Shown here: positions 8,155-17,216 of the stretch, piece by piece | How positions within the stretch are numbered: position 1 is the stretch's first letter | How the letters are laid out: every line of letters begins with the position of its first letter | Assembly (NCBI RefSeq): GCF_033097365.1 | Contig: NZ_AP028461.1 | Coordinates: 7,254,001 to 7,318,000 of the forward strand | Length of the DNA: 64,000 nucleotides | Direction of reading: 5' to 3' | Source: Actinoplanes sichuanensis | Lineage (GTDB): Bacteria > Actinomycetota > Actinomycetes > Mycobacteriales > Micromonosporaceae | The notes under the pieces: generated by a model | What the model was told of the DNA's origin: nothing | Seen by the model: the letters and a program-made list of their open reading frames with translations, nothing else | Databases searched by the model: none | Position numbers and translations under genes: made by a program

Positions 8155-8817
8155 ATGCAGGACTCACCTGTTCGCCGACGGTCACTCTTCGCTGTCGGCG
8201 GCGCTCTCGCCGGATCGATCGCACTCGCTCCGGCCGCCCAGGCCTCGCACCCCGCGGGCACCCCCCTGGAACAACTCCTGGCCGGCAACCGCCGGTTCGT
8301 CACCGGCCACGGCCGGCACCCGCACCAGTCCCCGGCCCGGATCCGGGAGATCGCCGCCGGCCAGCACCCGTTCGCGATCGTCCTCGGCTGCGCCGACTCG
8401 CGGGTCGCCCCGGAGATCCTCTTCGACCAGGGCGTCGGTGACCTCTTCGACAACCGGGTGGCCGGCAACATCGTCGACGACCTGCTGCTCGGCAGCATCG
8501 AGTACGCCGTCGAGGAGTTCGCCCCGCCGGTGATCATGGTGCTCGGACACGAGCGCTGCGGCGCGGTGTCGGCCACCCTCAACGCCATCAAGACCGGCGC
8601 CGAGGTGCCCGGCCACATCGCGGCCATCGTCGAGGCACTGACCCCGATCGTCGAGCCGTTCGTCGACGACCCGGACGGCGTCGAGAAGGCGGTCCGGGCC
8701 AACGTCCGGGCCCAGGTCTCGGCTCTGGTCACCCGCAGTGAGATCGTCGCGCACAGTGGCGCGCAGGTGGTCGGTGCTCGTTACGACCTGGACACCGGCA
8801 CGGTCACGGTGCTGTAG
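8155..8817 (+). CDS. Tat-exported beta-carbonic anhydrase
   Basis: The 220-residue protein interconverts CO2 and bicarbonate. The zinc site is complete: Cys79, Asp81 and Arg83 in CADSR, then His132 and Cys135 in GHERC. The N-terminus MQDSPVRRRSLF followed by a hydrophobic stretch to about residue 30 is a twin-arginine signal, which agrees with export of a protein already loaded with zinc. A GGAG ribosome site at 8145-8148 fixes the ATG. Most beta-class enzymes are cytosolic, so the export signal is notable. The 3' end overlaps the convergent STAS gene by 37 bp. Confidence 0.92.
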   Translation: MQDSPVRRRSLFAVGGALAGSIALAPAAQASHPAGTPLEQLLAGNRRFVTGHGRHPHQSPARIREIAAGQHPFAIVLGCADSRVAPEILFDQGVGDLFDNRVAGNIVDDLLLGSIEYAVEEFAPPVIMVLGHERCGAVSATLNAIKTGAEVPGHIAAIVEALTPIVEPFVDDPDGVEKAVRANVRAQVSALVTRSEIVAHSGAQVVGARYDLDTGTVTVL

Positions 8818-9140
8818 AGGGTCTCCGCCGCGCAGAGACCGGTCAGGGCCAGGGCCTGCCGCACGTGGCCGGCCGCATGGACGATGTCGTACCCGTGACC
8901 GCCACGCAGGGCGCGGGTGTAGCCGATCAGCAGCAATTCGATGCATTCGCTGCCGATCGTCTCCACCCGCGCCATGTCGACGATCACACCGTGACCGCGG
9001 CGACCGGAGGCGAACGCGTCCCGCATCGCGGCCCGGAGGACCCGGTGGGCGTCCCGGTCGAAGGCGCCGATGAGGTGCAGGTGGACTGTGGAACCCGTAC
9101 GGTGGTTCGTACGGTCGATCTCGTAACGCGGGTCGGTCAT
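8781..9140 (-). CDS. STAS-domain protein (anti-sigma-factor antagonist type)
   Basis: The 119-residue protein, counted from the ATG at 9140 (MTDPRYEI), is a single STAS domain. It has the strand-helix pattern of SpoIIAA/RsbV proteins, including VIVDMARVETIGSECIELL with the conserved Ser that is phosphorylated by partner-switching kinases. An in-frame start at 9209 would add 23 residues without family support. No kinase or phosphatase partner lies next to it. It overlaps the tail of the carbonic-anhydrase gene on the opposite strand. Confidence 0.8.
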   Translation of the reverse strand: MTDPRYEIDRTNHRTGSTVHLHLIGAFDRDAHRVLRAAMRDAFASGRRGHGVIVDMARVETIGSECIELLLIGYTRALRGGHGYDIVHAAGHVRQALALTGLCAAETLYSTVTVPVSRS

Positions 9141-9218
9141 ACCTGAAGTCGTACTCGGGAAATGTGTCCGGGAGCCGAAATCCCGATGACACGGTGACCG
9201 AGCCAACAATGGCGAACC

Positions 9219-10073
9219 TCAGAACGGCACGCAGACCAGCTCACTGTAAAGAAGATCGATCCGACCCGGTTCCAGAGTGTCGCTGCGGAACATCCGGCGC
9301 CGGTCGGTGGGCACCCGGATCGCCCCGCGTGGACGGAATCCGGCGACTCGCGGCTCCAGCAGGGTGGCCGGCAGCCGGTGCCGGATCAACAGGTGCCCGG
9401 TGAACGCCCGGAACATCCGGCGGAACACCGCCTGGTCGCTGACGTGCACCAACGACGCGAACCAGGGCAGATTGCGCGGACGATCGTGCCGGAACACCAC
9501 ATGACAGACCCCGGACCGGTCGGCCAGCACCACGTGCCGGGCGGCCAACGCCTCCCGGTGATCCAGATAGAGCTGCAGGTCGTCGCCCGCGAGCAGGTCC
9601 TCGATGCGGCGCGGATCCGACGTGACCAGCCGCCCGGGCGACGGCGGACACGGCAGATTGGGTACGGCCACCAGCTCACTGTCCAGATGACGGAACCCGA
9701 GCCGCTCGTTCATCGCGATGACGCTGCCGCTCGGCGTCAGATCGGTGAAGTGATAACCCTCCTGTCGCAGCAGGGCTCGCAGCAGTTTCACACTCAGCAG
9801 CCGGTATTGCGGAAGCACACACCAGCCGCCCAGATTGCAGAACCGCTGCCGTGTCCCGCCGACCGTGCGCTCGGCGTAGAAGGCCAGGTAGACACCGACG
9901 ACCACACCCGCCGCCAGAAGCATGAAACCGTGGTTCGGGGCGGCCGCCTTCCACGGCGGAGTGAGCGCACGGGCCCACACGTCGACACCGAGGCGGGAGT
10001 TCAGATGGGCGTTCAGGAATTGAGCGACCCGGGACACGTCGGTGGACGTGATCGGCAGGACCTGGACGTTCAT
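9219..10073 (-). CDS. GNAT-like acetyltransferase
   Basis: The 284-residue cytosolic protein has an N-terminal half with the GNAT layout: a strand-rich segment AAGVVVGVYLAFYAER, then CNLGGWCVLPQYRLLSVKLLRALL as the acyl-CoA-binding region, and SVIAMNERLGFRHL as the typical asparagine and glycine-phenylalanine segment. The C-terminal 130 residues look like a second, degenerate copy of the fold or an acceptor-binding extension. Substrate is unknown. It is transcribed alone toward the STAS gene, with a 78-bp gap. Confidence 0.65.
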   Translation of the reverse strand: MNVQVLPITSTDVSRVAQFLNAHLNSRLGVDVWARALTPPWKAAAPNHGFMLLAAGVVVGVYLAFYAERTVGGTRQRFCNLGGWCVLPQYRLLSVKLLRALLRQEGYHFTDLTPSGSVIAMNERLGFRHLDSELVAVPNLPCPPSPGRLVTSDPRRIEDLLAGDDLQLYLDHREALAARHVVLADRSGVCHVVFRHDRPRNLPWFASLVHVSDQAVFRRMFRAFTGHLLIRHRLPATLLEPRVAGFRPRGAIRVPTDRRRMFRSDTLEPGRIDLLYSELVCVPF

Positions 10074-10141
10074 CGAACCAGGATCCCAGCCGTCCCGGGT
10101 GCGCTCACAGTCGCAGAAGTCATGTCATAGATGAGAACCAA

Positions 10142-11908
10142 TCACAATCCGGCCGCCCAGTTCAGCAGTTCGGTGCGGGCCGCGGTCAGGGTGGCGGCCG
10201 GCACCGAGGCCACGTCGGAGGCGTTCACCACCAGCGCCACGTGCACCTTCCCGGCCGCCGACCCGGTCGCGTCCAGCAGCAACCGCCGGGCGGTCGTGGC
10301 CCCGACCTCGGTGGTCACCGCGACCGGTCCGGTCGCCGGCACCCCGGAGACCACCCCCAGATCGGACACCACGACGGTACGGGCGGACGGGAACGACCCG
10401 GGCAGGTGCACCTCGGTCGGCGCACCGAGTGGGGCGGCCGGCTCCCGCCAGACCAGCACGCCGTACTGCCGGCCGGCGACCAGCCCGGCGATCGCCGGCA
10501 GCCGGGACGGGACGGTCAGCCACGCCTGCTGTCGGCCCGCACCGGCGAAACCGTCCCGGGCCAGATCCTCGTAGGCGAATCCGATCGTCGTCCCGGACAC
10601 CGCGCTCGGGAACAGCCGGTCCAGCACCCGGCGGTCCAGTCGCAGCGCCCCGTTCGCGATCACCGAGTGGTCCTCGCCGTTCCAGGCGTCCCCGGCGGTC
10701 TGCACCTTGTCCGGGTTGAAGTTCATCAGCTCGTTGTGCCGGCCGTTGTAGACGTCCCAGTGCCACTGGGTCGACGACAGCACCTGGCCGGAGTTCGCCG
10801 CGCTGTTCCAGTACGAGCCACCGGACACCCGCGAGTCCAGGCTCTGATACATCGAACGGACCATCCACGGCGTACGGGAGCTGCTGCTCGTGCCGGACAT
10901 GGCGTTGCCGAACTCGGAGACGAAAGCGGTGGTGCCGAGTGCGGTGGCCCGGTCCCGGATCCGGTTCATCGCCGAGTTGTACGTGCCGTCCCCGGCCGCC
11001 GACGGGTCCAGGGTCATCCGGCCGCCGTCGTAGTAGTGGCTGTTGAACACGTACCGCGAGCCCAGCCGGCCGGCCGTACCGAGACCGCCCTGCTCGAAGA
11101 ACCCGGTGTTCCAGAAGACCAGCGGCTCGGCGTAGAGCGGGAGCGACGACCAGCCGGTCGCGTCCATCACGGCCCGGAACCGCTGGTAGAACGGCAGCAG
11201 ATAGGTGGTCTCCCAGGTGGTCCCGGAGGCGCCGTCCAGCCCGCCGTCGAACGGCTCGTTGAACGGGTCGACGCCCAGCATCATGCTGTAGTCGACGCGG
11301 GACCGCAGGTGGGTGAGGGCGGCGCGGGCCTGCGTCAGGTAGGCGTCCTGCACGCCGTACCGGTTGCGCCAGAAGTCGTACATCGCGGCCCGCACCGCGC
11401 CGTTGTTCATCATGTTCTGCCCCCACAGCAGGCAGATGCCGCACGACTCGTCGGGATAGGTCCCGGCCTCGATCACCCACTTGGGCGCGCCGTCGCCGGT
11501 GTACCAGCTGTCCGGGTCGAACAGGTGCGACGAGTAGAGGTCCTGGTGCCAGTCGAGCAGCACCCGGATGCCCCGGTCGGTGAACTGGCGGATCTGATCG
11601 GCGGCCCGGTCCAGGTAGGCGGTGTCGATCCGGTCCCGGGCCGGCTGCACGCCCTCCCAGCTGATCAGGAAGCGGATCGCGTTGGCGCCGGTGAGTTCGC
11701 GCATCTGGGCCGCGGCGGTCGCGGCGTCGGCGGTGCTGCGGAAGGGGAGGAGTCCGTTCTCGTACAGCTTGGTGCTGCCCGAGACGTTGAAGCCGCGCAG
11801 GACGATCTCGCGACCATGGGCGTCGGTCGGTACCGCGGCGACGGCCGGCTGAGCCGGCGCCACGATACCCGCTATCACCAGCAGAAGTGCCAGGAAGAAG
11901 GCCCGCAT
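10142..11908 (-). CDS. Secreted GH5-type glycoside hydrolase
   Basis: The 588-residue protein has a signal peptide to about 24 and a (beta/alpha)8 domain resembling the endoglycoceramidase/cellulase branch of GH5. Catalytic residues are Glu218 in DPFNEPF (acid/base) and Glu332 in FVSEFG (nucleophile); LDWHQD at 118-123 is also typical. A C-terminal beta-sandwich (about 490-588) follows. It should cut beta-linked glycans or glycolipids outside the cell. In Streptomyces a secreted endoglucanase accompanies cslA and glxA, so a role with the glycan operon 4 kb away is possible. It is not in the same transcript, because the carbonic-anhydrase gene lies between on the other strand. Confidence 0.85.
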   Translation of the reverse strand: MRAFFLALLLVIAGIVAPAQPAVAAVPTDAHGREIVLRGFNVSGSTKLYENGLLPFRSTADAATAAAQMRELTGANAIRFLISWEGVQPARDRIDTAYLDRAADQIRQFTDRGIRVLLDWHQDLYSSHLFDPDSWYTGDGAPKWVIEAGTYPDESCGICLLWGQNMMNNGAVRAAMYDFWRNRYGVQDAYLTQARAALTHLRSRVDYSMMLGVDPFNEPFDGGLDGASGTTWETTYLLPFYQRFRAVMDATGWSSLPLYAEPLVFWNTGFFEQGGLGTAGRLGSRYVFNSHYYDGGRMTLDPSAAGDGTYNSAMNRIRDRATALGTTAFVSEFGNAMSGTSSSSRTPWMVRSMYQSLDSRVSGGSYWNSAANSGQVLSSTQWHWDVYNGRHNELMNFNPDKVQTAGDAWNGEDHSVIANGALRLDRRVLDRLFPSAVSGTTIGFAYEDLARDGFAGAGRQQAWLTVPSRLPAIAGLVAGRQYGVLVWREPAAPLGAPTEVHLPGSFPSARTVVVSDLGVVSGVPATGPVAVTTEVGATTARRLLLDATGSAAGKVHVALVVNASDVASVPAATLTAARTELLNWAAGL

Positions 11909-11946
11909 GTATTGACGGTAATCACTTGTTCACAATCTGCAACCCG

Positions 11947-12675
11947 CTATGCCGGGCGCTGCGTATACAGACAGCCCGCCGATTTCCCCAGCTTGCGCAG
12001 CCCGGTCAGGTCACCGGCACCCCACACGGCCTTCTTCGCGGTGATCGTGTGGTACATGATCTGGTTCTGGTCGTTCTGCTCCGGATGGGCCAGGCCGATC
12101 GCGTGTCCGATCTCGTGCATCAGCACCGCGCCCGTCGTGCCATGGCCGGACGCCCCGAACCCACGGTCCAGCGACTTGACCGACGAGGCGTTCAGCACCA
12201 CCGCGCCGGTCAGCATCATCAGCGCGTCCGAGCCGTCCGCCGCGTACGCGGTCTGCCACGAACCGCCGCCCATGCCCAGCACCCGGGTCCCCGACGGCAG
12301 CCACTTGCTGTGCTTACCCGGCGTCGCCCAGGCGATCACGATCTCGGTGCCCGCCGGGTAGGCGCCCTTGTAGCCGGACTTCGCCTGCGGGATCACATCG
12401 GTCGTCCCGGCATAGCGGAACGTCAGGCCGGTGGCCGCCGAGATCCGGCTGAACGTCGTCTTCACCTCGGCCAGCGAATCCTTCGGCGCCCGGTCCAGAT
12501 TGACCCGGTAGTCGAGGGCACCGGCGCACGGGTTCCAGCGGGCGATCAACGCAGTGCCGTGCGACTGGCTCATGAAGGCGTAGGCCTTGGCGCTTCCGGC
12601 GGCCGCCAGGGCCACCCCGGGCTGAGCCGCCACCAGCGTCGACACCGCGGCGAGCAGGAGCAGTACGCGCTTCAT
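11947..12675 (-). CDS. Secreted metzincin zinc protease
   Basis: Counted from the ATG at 12675, this is a 242-residue protein with a signal peptide (MKRVLLLLAAVSTLVA..., cut near residue 25). The zinc-binding HEIGHAIGLAH stands at 187-197, with a probable Met-turn at IMYH (Met207). This is the matrixin/astacin-like metzincin arrangement. No propeptide cysteine switch is recognised. The upstream start at 12708 lacks a better ribosome site and would put charged residues before the signal. Substrate unknown. It lies 95 bp downstream of the tandem GGDEF gene on the same strand. Confidence 0.85.
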   Translation of the reverse strand: MKRVLLLLAAVSTLVAAQPGVALAAAGSAKAYAFMSQSHGTALIARWNPCAGALDYRVNLDRAPKDSLAEVKTTFSRISAATGLTFRYAGTTDVIPQAKSGYKGAYPAGTEIVIAWATPGKHSKWLPSGTRVLGMGGGSWQTAYAADGSDALMMLTGAVVLNASSVKSLDRGFGASGHGTTGAVLMHEIGHAIGLAHPEQNDQNQIMYHTITAKKAVWGAGDLTGLRKLGKSAGCLYTQRPA

Positions 12676-12770
12676 TCGGGGGTCCGATCGATCGAAGGGA
12701 GGCCCCATTCTGTGATCGGCTCAGGTGCCGTCCCGGGTGGCCGCCGATTGCCGTCCGGTTGCCACCGCGG

Positions 12771-14792
12771 TCAGCTCCGGACGTACCGCTGCGCGGGCTT
12801 CTTCTGCTGGTAGAGGCGGGCGTCCGCGACCGCGTAGAGCCCGTCGAAGTCCTCGCCGTCGGCGTCGAGAACCGCCACACCGATGCTCGCCCCGGTTCGC
12901 GCGCCGAGCACCGTCCGCAGGTTGTCGGCCACGTCGAACGCGTCGCCGTCGGTCAGCAGCACCACGAACTCGTCGCCGCCGAGCCGGCCCACGATGTCGT
13001 GCGGATGCACCTCGGACCGCAACGTCATCGCCACCCACTTCAGCAGCTCGTCCCCGGCGGCATGCCCCTGGGCGTCGTTGAGCAGCTTGAACCCGTCCAG
13101 GTCGAGCACCAGCAGCGCGGCACCCCGGCCGGTCCGCCGGCTGTCCGCGACCTCGGCCGCGAAACGCTCCGCGAAACCACGCCGGTTCAGCACGTCGGTC
13201 AGCACGTCCACCCGCGACAGACGGGTCAGCATCCGGCGCTGGCGGGCCGCCGACCGGCCCTGCAACGCGCACGCCGTCGCCGCGGCCGCCGTACCCAGCA
13301 TCTGCACCGTCAGATACCAGCCGGACGCATCGCCGACCCGCAGCCCGACCAGCAGATAGAGACCACCGGCGGCCAGCGCCAGCGGCCCGGCCACCTCCGG
13401 CCGCATCCCCAGCATCAGCAGCGGGATCGAGATCAGCACCCCGACACCCAGCGGCTGGTCCACCCCACCGTCCAGAGTGGCGATCGCCGCGCAGCTCACG
13501 AACGCGCTGAACGCGAACGCCAGCATCAACGGCCGGGCCAGCCGCGACCGGCTCAACCAGTCGGCGCCCAGCACCACCGCGAGACCCGTACCGAAACCCC
13601 ACAGCGACAACGCCACCATGCCGGCCCGGTGCACGTGATCGTTGGCCACCAGCATGACGTAGACCAACGCCACCACGGTCTGGGTGATCGACATCCAGCC
13701 CGGGTCGGCGATCGAGTGCCGCCGCCGCTCCCGCGCCTCCACCGCCGCCATCGGACCGGACGGCCGGACCCCGTCCCGCGCCCCGGCCACCGCCTCCGCG
13801 CTCGGCGCGCGCCGCACCCGGGCCGCCTTGTCCCGATACAACCGCTGGTCGGCGACGAGCAACAGGCCCGCCAGATCGCGCGCGTCATCCGGGAACGTCG
13901 CCGAACCCAGACTGGCCGGCGAACACACCCGCAACCGCTCCCGCAGCCGCTCGACCACACCCTCGGCGTCCGCCGCGTCGGTGCCCGGCAGCAGCATCGC
14001 GAACTCGTCGCCGCCCTGCCGCCCCACCGCGTCGTGCGTCCGCAGGTCGGCCCGCAGCTCCTGACCGGTCCAGGCCAGCAGCTCGTCACCGGCCCGGTGG
14101 CCGAGCGTGTCGTTGACCTCTTTGAAATGGTCCAGGTCCAGCAGCACCAGCGTCACCGGCTTGCCGCCCCGCTCGGCGTCGGCCAGCTCGGCCGCCATCC
14201 GCTCGTCGAACCCGCGCCGGTTAAGGCAGCCGGTCAACGGGTCGGTGCGCGAACTGTCCGCCAGGCGCCGCCGCAGCGACGCCAGCACCGCCGAATGACG
14301 CAGGCAGAGAAACGCGACGCAGGCGAACGCGAGGCCATGGACCAGCGGATATCCGGCCGGCGGCGGGTCACCCAAGACCATGACCGAGGTGTACGCGGAA
14401 AGCCCCAACCCGGCCGTCACAAGGAACGCCCGGGGCGGCGTGACGATCGCCAGCAGCACCACCGACAGGGGGATGAACGTGCCGAGCGGCCCGGCCACCC
14501 CACTGTCCAGGATGCCCAGAGCCGCCGACCCGGCCATGTTGACCGCGGCCGCGCTGAGCTGGATCCAGATCCACCACCTGGTGCGCGCGATCCGTCCCGC
14601 GGCCACCCAGCCGAGCATCGCGAAAGCCACCATCACCGCTGTGACCAGCAGCATCGGCAACCGATAGGGGTCGTCCCAGGTGCCGATCGAATACGCCATC
14701 CCCAGCACCGCGGGCACCGCGCCGTACGCGGCCGAAGCTCGCAACGACTGGCGGCGCGACCGCTGGACCGTACCGAGGGAATGGCGCTTCAC
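12771..14792 (-). CDS. Tandem membrane-GGDEF, membrane-GGDEF diguanylate cyclase
   Basis: The 673-residue protein consists of two similar halves. Each has about five membrane segments followed by a GGDEF domain. In the first half the active site GGDEF is at 260-264 and is preceded by an intact inhibitory RTHD site (251-254). In the second half GGDEF is at 605-609, but the corresponding position reads HPHD, so the I-site arginine is lost. Both A-sites look able to make c-di-GMP. Since cyclases work as dimers, one chain could form an internal dimer. The start is the GTG at 14792, nine bases after an AGGGAGG ribosome site; an earlier GTG at 14828 is less likely. Confidence 0.88.
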   Translation of the reverse strand: MKRHSLGTVQRSRRQSLRASAAYGAVPAVLGMAYSIGTWDDPYRLPMLLVTAVMVAFAMLGWVAAGRIARTRWWIWIQLSAAAVNMAGSAALGILDSGVAGPLGTFIPLSVVLLAIVTPPRAFLVTAGLGLSAYTSVMVLGDPPPAGYPLVHGLAFACVAFLCLRHSAVLASLRRRLADSSRTDPLTGCLNRRGFDERMAAELADAERGGKPVTLVLLDLDHFKEVNDTLGHRAGDELLAWTGQELRADLRTHDAVGRQGGDEFAMLLPGTDAADAEGVVERLRERLRVCSPASLGSATFPDDARDLAGLLLVADQRLYRDKAARVRRAPSAEAVAGARDGVRPSGPMAAVEARERRRHSIADPGWMSITQTVVALVYVMLVANDHVHRAGMVALSLWGFGTGLAVVLGADWLSRSRLARPLMLAFAFSAFVSCAAIATLDGGVDQPLGVGVLISIPLLMLGMRPEVAGPLALAAGGLYLLVGLRVGDASGWYLTVQMLGTAAAATACALQGRSAARQRRMLTRLSRVDVLTDVLNRRGFAERFAAEVADSRRTGRGAALLVLDLDGFKLLNDAQGHAAGDELLKWVAMTLRSEVHPHDIVGRLGGDEFVVLLTDGDAFDVADNLRTVLGARTGASIGVAVLDADGEDFDGLYAVADARLYQQKKPAQRYVRS

Positions 14793-14973
14793 GACACGGC
14801 ACCTCCCTGGCTGAGCTGGACCCCGCACTCATCGGCGAAGCCACACCGCCCTTGAGGTTTTCCCGGACGCACCCCCGCCCGCGGCAGGGGGAATCACCCG
14901 GCCGCACATCGAATCACCCGCACGAGACCGTCCGTTTCCGGACGTTTCCCCCCAGACTGGGTAAGACCGAACA

Positions 14974-15140
14974 CGACAGCGGCAACGATCGTTGAAGGAA
15001 CCATGCCCGGCAGCGACAGCCGTCGTTGAAGAACGCAGCGACAGCCGTCGTTCCGGATGCGCCGCCACCGGCGCCCGCAGGCCGCAGCGGCATCCGTCGC
15101 TGGAAGGACCACGCCCGGCAACAGCGGCCGTCGCAGGCGG
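14974..15140. repeat. Five imperfect tandem repeats with small stem-loops
   Basis: Copies begin near 14974, 15011, 15035, 15084 and 15119. The shared core is CAGCGACAGCCGTCGTTGAAG, in which CGAC..GTCG can pair. Copies 1 and 4 share a longer tail ending in AyGCCCGGCA. The block fills the spacer between the divergent GGDEF gene (start 14792) and the membrane-protein gene (start 15167), so it lies over one or both promoters. The remaining part of the spacer (14793-14973) shows nothing recognisable. Confidence 0.7.
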
Positions 15141-15166
15141 GCCGAGCACGGCAGGGGGACCGTCGC

Positions 15167-16060
15167 ATGGAGAGCCGGCTCCGCCTCGCGGGCCACGGGA
15201 TGCAGCCGTTGCTGTTGATGTTCCCGCTCGGCCTGTTCTGGATGGCCTTCGTCCTCGACCTGGCCGTCCTGATGGGCGCGCCGTCGCTGCTGGGCACGGT
15301 CGCCTTCTGGAACCTGGTGGCCGGTCTGGGCGGCGGACTGCTGGCCACCGCGGCCGCGATCACCGACGCGGTGGTGGCGACCGGCCCGGCCGGCGTCCGG
15401 ATCTTCGTCCTGGCCCTGCTCCTGGACGTGGGCGTCCTGATCATCTACGCCGTCCTGACCTTGACAAGAGTCCGCGACCCACACCGAACCGCCTCCGCTC
15501 CCCTACTCACCCTCGAACTGCTCGGCCTGGTGGCCGCCGCGTTCACCGCGTGGTTCAGTGGCCGTTTCGCCGCCCCGGGCGCCCCGGTGTCCGACCGCCG
15601 AACGACAGGCGGCCGACGCCACACACCACCCCCGGCGACCGCCACCCTGAACCAGCTACTCACCCACCCACCCGATCGCCACCCTCGCCGCCAGGCACCG
15701 CACGCCGCCCCACCCCCGTCACGGCCCGGCCCAGCACAGCACCCGGCCGCCGCTCCCCCTACCGCAGCCGCTCCAGCACCCTCCCTCTACCGCGCACCCA
15801 CCACCGCGTCCCCTCCCCCACCCCGCCGCTCACCCGCCGCCTCCCCCTCACCCGCGCCCCGGCGCTCGCCCGAGATCCCGCCCAAGCGGCAGCGCCCCGC
15901 CGCGCCGTCCCGCCGCCCGACCGAAACTCCACCGCGACCTCGGACAGCCTCCTTCCCGCGCGACGCCGAGAAGCCGCGTGCACCCGGATCTGGACGCACA
16001 GCGGTGGAAGACGCCCAGCCGACGGCCCGCACCGTCCCAGGCCCGCCGAGGCAACGATGA
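15167..16060 (+). CDS. Small integral membrane protein with long Pro/Arg-rich tail
   Basis: Residues 1-125 hold four hydrophobic segments (around 12-30, 42-62, 75-95 and 108-125) and resemble the DUF2231-type membrane proteins. From about residue 130 to 297 the sequence is almost only Pro, Arg, Ala, Thr and Ser. The DNA of that part is very rich in C on the plus strand. The tail may be a disordered cytosolic extension or a decayed 3' end. The ATG at 15167 follows an AGGGGGA ribosome site. Function is unknown. Confidence 0.5.
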   Translation: MESRLRLAGHGMQPLLLMFPLGLFWMAFVLDLAVLMGAPSLLGTVAFWNLVAGLGGGLLATAAAITDAVVATGPAGVRIFVLALLLDVGVLIIYAVLTLTRVRDPHRTASAPLLTLELLGLVAAAFTAWFSGRFAAPGAPVSDRRTTGGRRHTPPPATATLNQLLTHPPDRHPRRQAPHAAPPPSRPGPAQHPAAAPPTAAAPAPSLYRAPTTASPPPPRRSPAASPSPAPRRSPEIPPKRQRPAAPSRRPTETPPRPRTASFPRDAEKPRAPGSGRTAVEDAQPTARTVPGPPRQR

Positions 16061-16166
16061 CGGTCCGGGCTGACCGGCCCGGTGTCTCGGCTCTTCTCGG
16101 GATCAGCCATGCCGCGGACGCTACCCGGGGGCTGTGACATTTCCGGACCGCGCGGCAACGTCGGAG

Positions 16167-17129
16167 CTACGGCTGGGCCGGGCGGGTGGCGTCGAGCATC
16201 CGGGTGGCGATGTGCCGGGCGGCGGTGCGGATCTCCGGGCCGCCCAGGATCCGGTACGGGACCGGGATCGCGGTGAGCTGGCGGGCGTACCAGTAGGGGG
16301 CGCTCGTGGTGCCGGTCAGCAGGGTGGTCCCGGGTCGAGGGCCGGGCGCCAGCGTGCCGAGGGCGGTGCCGGCGGATTCGGCGACCTCGGCGGGTGTGGC
16401 TTCGATCAGGATCTCGGCGTGGTACTCCCAGCCGGTGGCCAGGTGCTCGTCGAGGACCGCGATCGGGTCCAGGTCGGCGGGTGGCACGAACGTCTCGGGG
16501 AGGATGTCGGCCCGGGTGACCCGATCGATCCGGTAGGCGCGACGGGCGGCGGGGCGGTGCGCGTGGCAGAGCAGATACCACCGGCCGTGCCGGACCACGA
16601 TCGCCCACGGGTCCGCGTCGGTCGTGGAGTCGTTGCCTGCTTCTGAGCGGTAGCTCACCCGTACCACCTGGTTATGGGCGCAAGCCTGCACCAACCGGGA
16701 CGTGATCTCGGGGTCGGGTCGCGCGGCCGCGCGGTCGGGTGCGGGCGCCGCGGTGCGGCGGACCGCCTCGACCTGCGCGCCGAGCGCCTCGGGAAGAACT
16801 CGGACGATCTTGCCGAGGGCGCTGCCGACCGGATTCGTGGTGTCCCCGGCCGCGTGGTGGCCGTCGAGGACCGCCATCACCAGACCCAGTGCCTCGGCCT
16901 GCGTGAAGATCAGCGGCGCGGGGCGGGCGCCGCGGCCGACGCGGTAGCCGCCATACGGGCCGCGGACCGATTCGATCGGGATGCCCGCTTCGCGAAGGAT
17001 GGCGATGTAGCGGCGGGCGGCCCGTTCGGAGATGCCGCCGAGGCGCTCGGCGAGCCGGTCGGCGGTGATGCCGGGGCTACCCTGCACGGCTTCGAACGCC
17101 ATCAGCGCCCGCGCGGTCGGGCTCTCCAC
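16167..17129 (-). CDS. WYL-domain transcriptional regulator (YafY type)
   Basis: The 320-residue protein has an N-terminal winged helix-turn-helix of the HTH_11 kind (about 1-60, with SERAARRYIAILREAGIPIES) and a WYL domain (about 140-225, with GRWYLLCHAHRP). A C-terminal WCX-like extension follows. WYL domains sense small ligands or nucleic acids. The GTG at 17129 follows CAGGGGGA with seven bases spacing. It is divergent from the DinB-like gene with 87 bp between, and probably regulates it. Confidence 0.88.
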   Translation of the reverse strand: MESPTARALMAFEAVQGSPGITADRLAERLGGISERAARRYIAILREAGIPIESVRGPYGGYRVGRGARPAPLIFTQAEALGLVMAVLDGHHAAGDTTNPVGSALGKIVRVLPEALGAQVEAVRRTAAPAPDRAAARPDPEITSRLVQACAHNQVVRVSYRSEAGNDSTTDADPWAIVVRHGRWYLLCHAHRPAARRAYRIDRVTRADILPETFVPPADLDPIAVLDEHLATGWEYHAEILIEATPAEVAESAGTALGTLAPGPRPGTTLLTGTTSAPYWYARQLTAIPVPYRILGGPEIRTAARHIATRMLDATRPAQP

Positions 17130-17216
17130 GATCCAGTCCCCCTGCCGGAACCCCGAACCCGTCGGAAATCTCGAATCCGGACGCCTATCGTCCGGAACCG
17201 AGGTTAGCGTGCGGGC

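Noticed and set aside
14974..15140. CRISPR-like array
   Set aside because: Units differ in length and sequence, there are no uniform spacers and no cas genes nearby.
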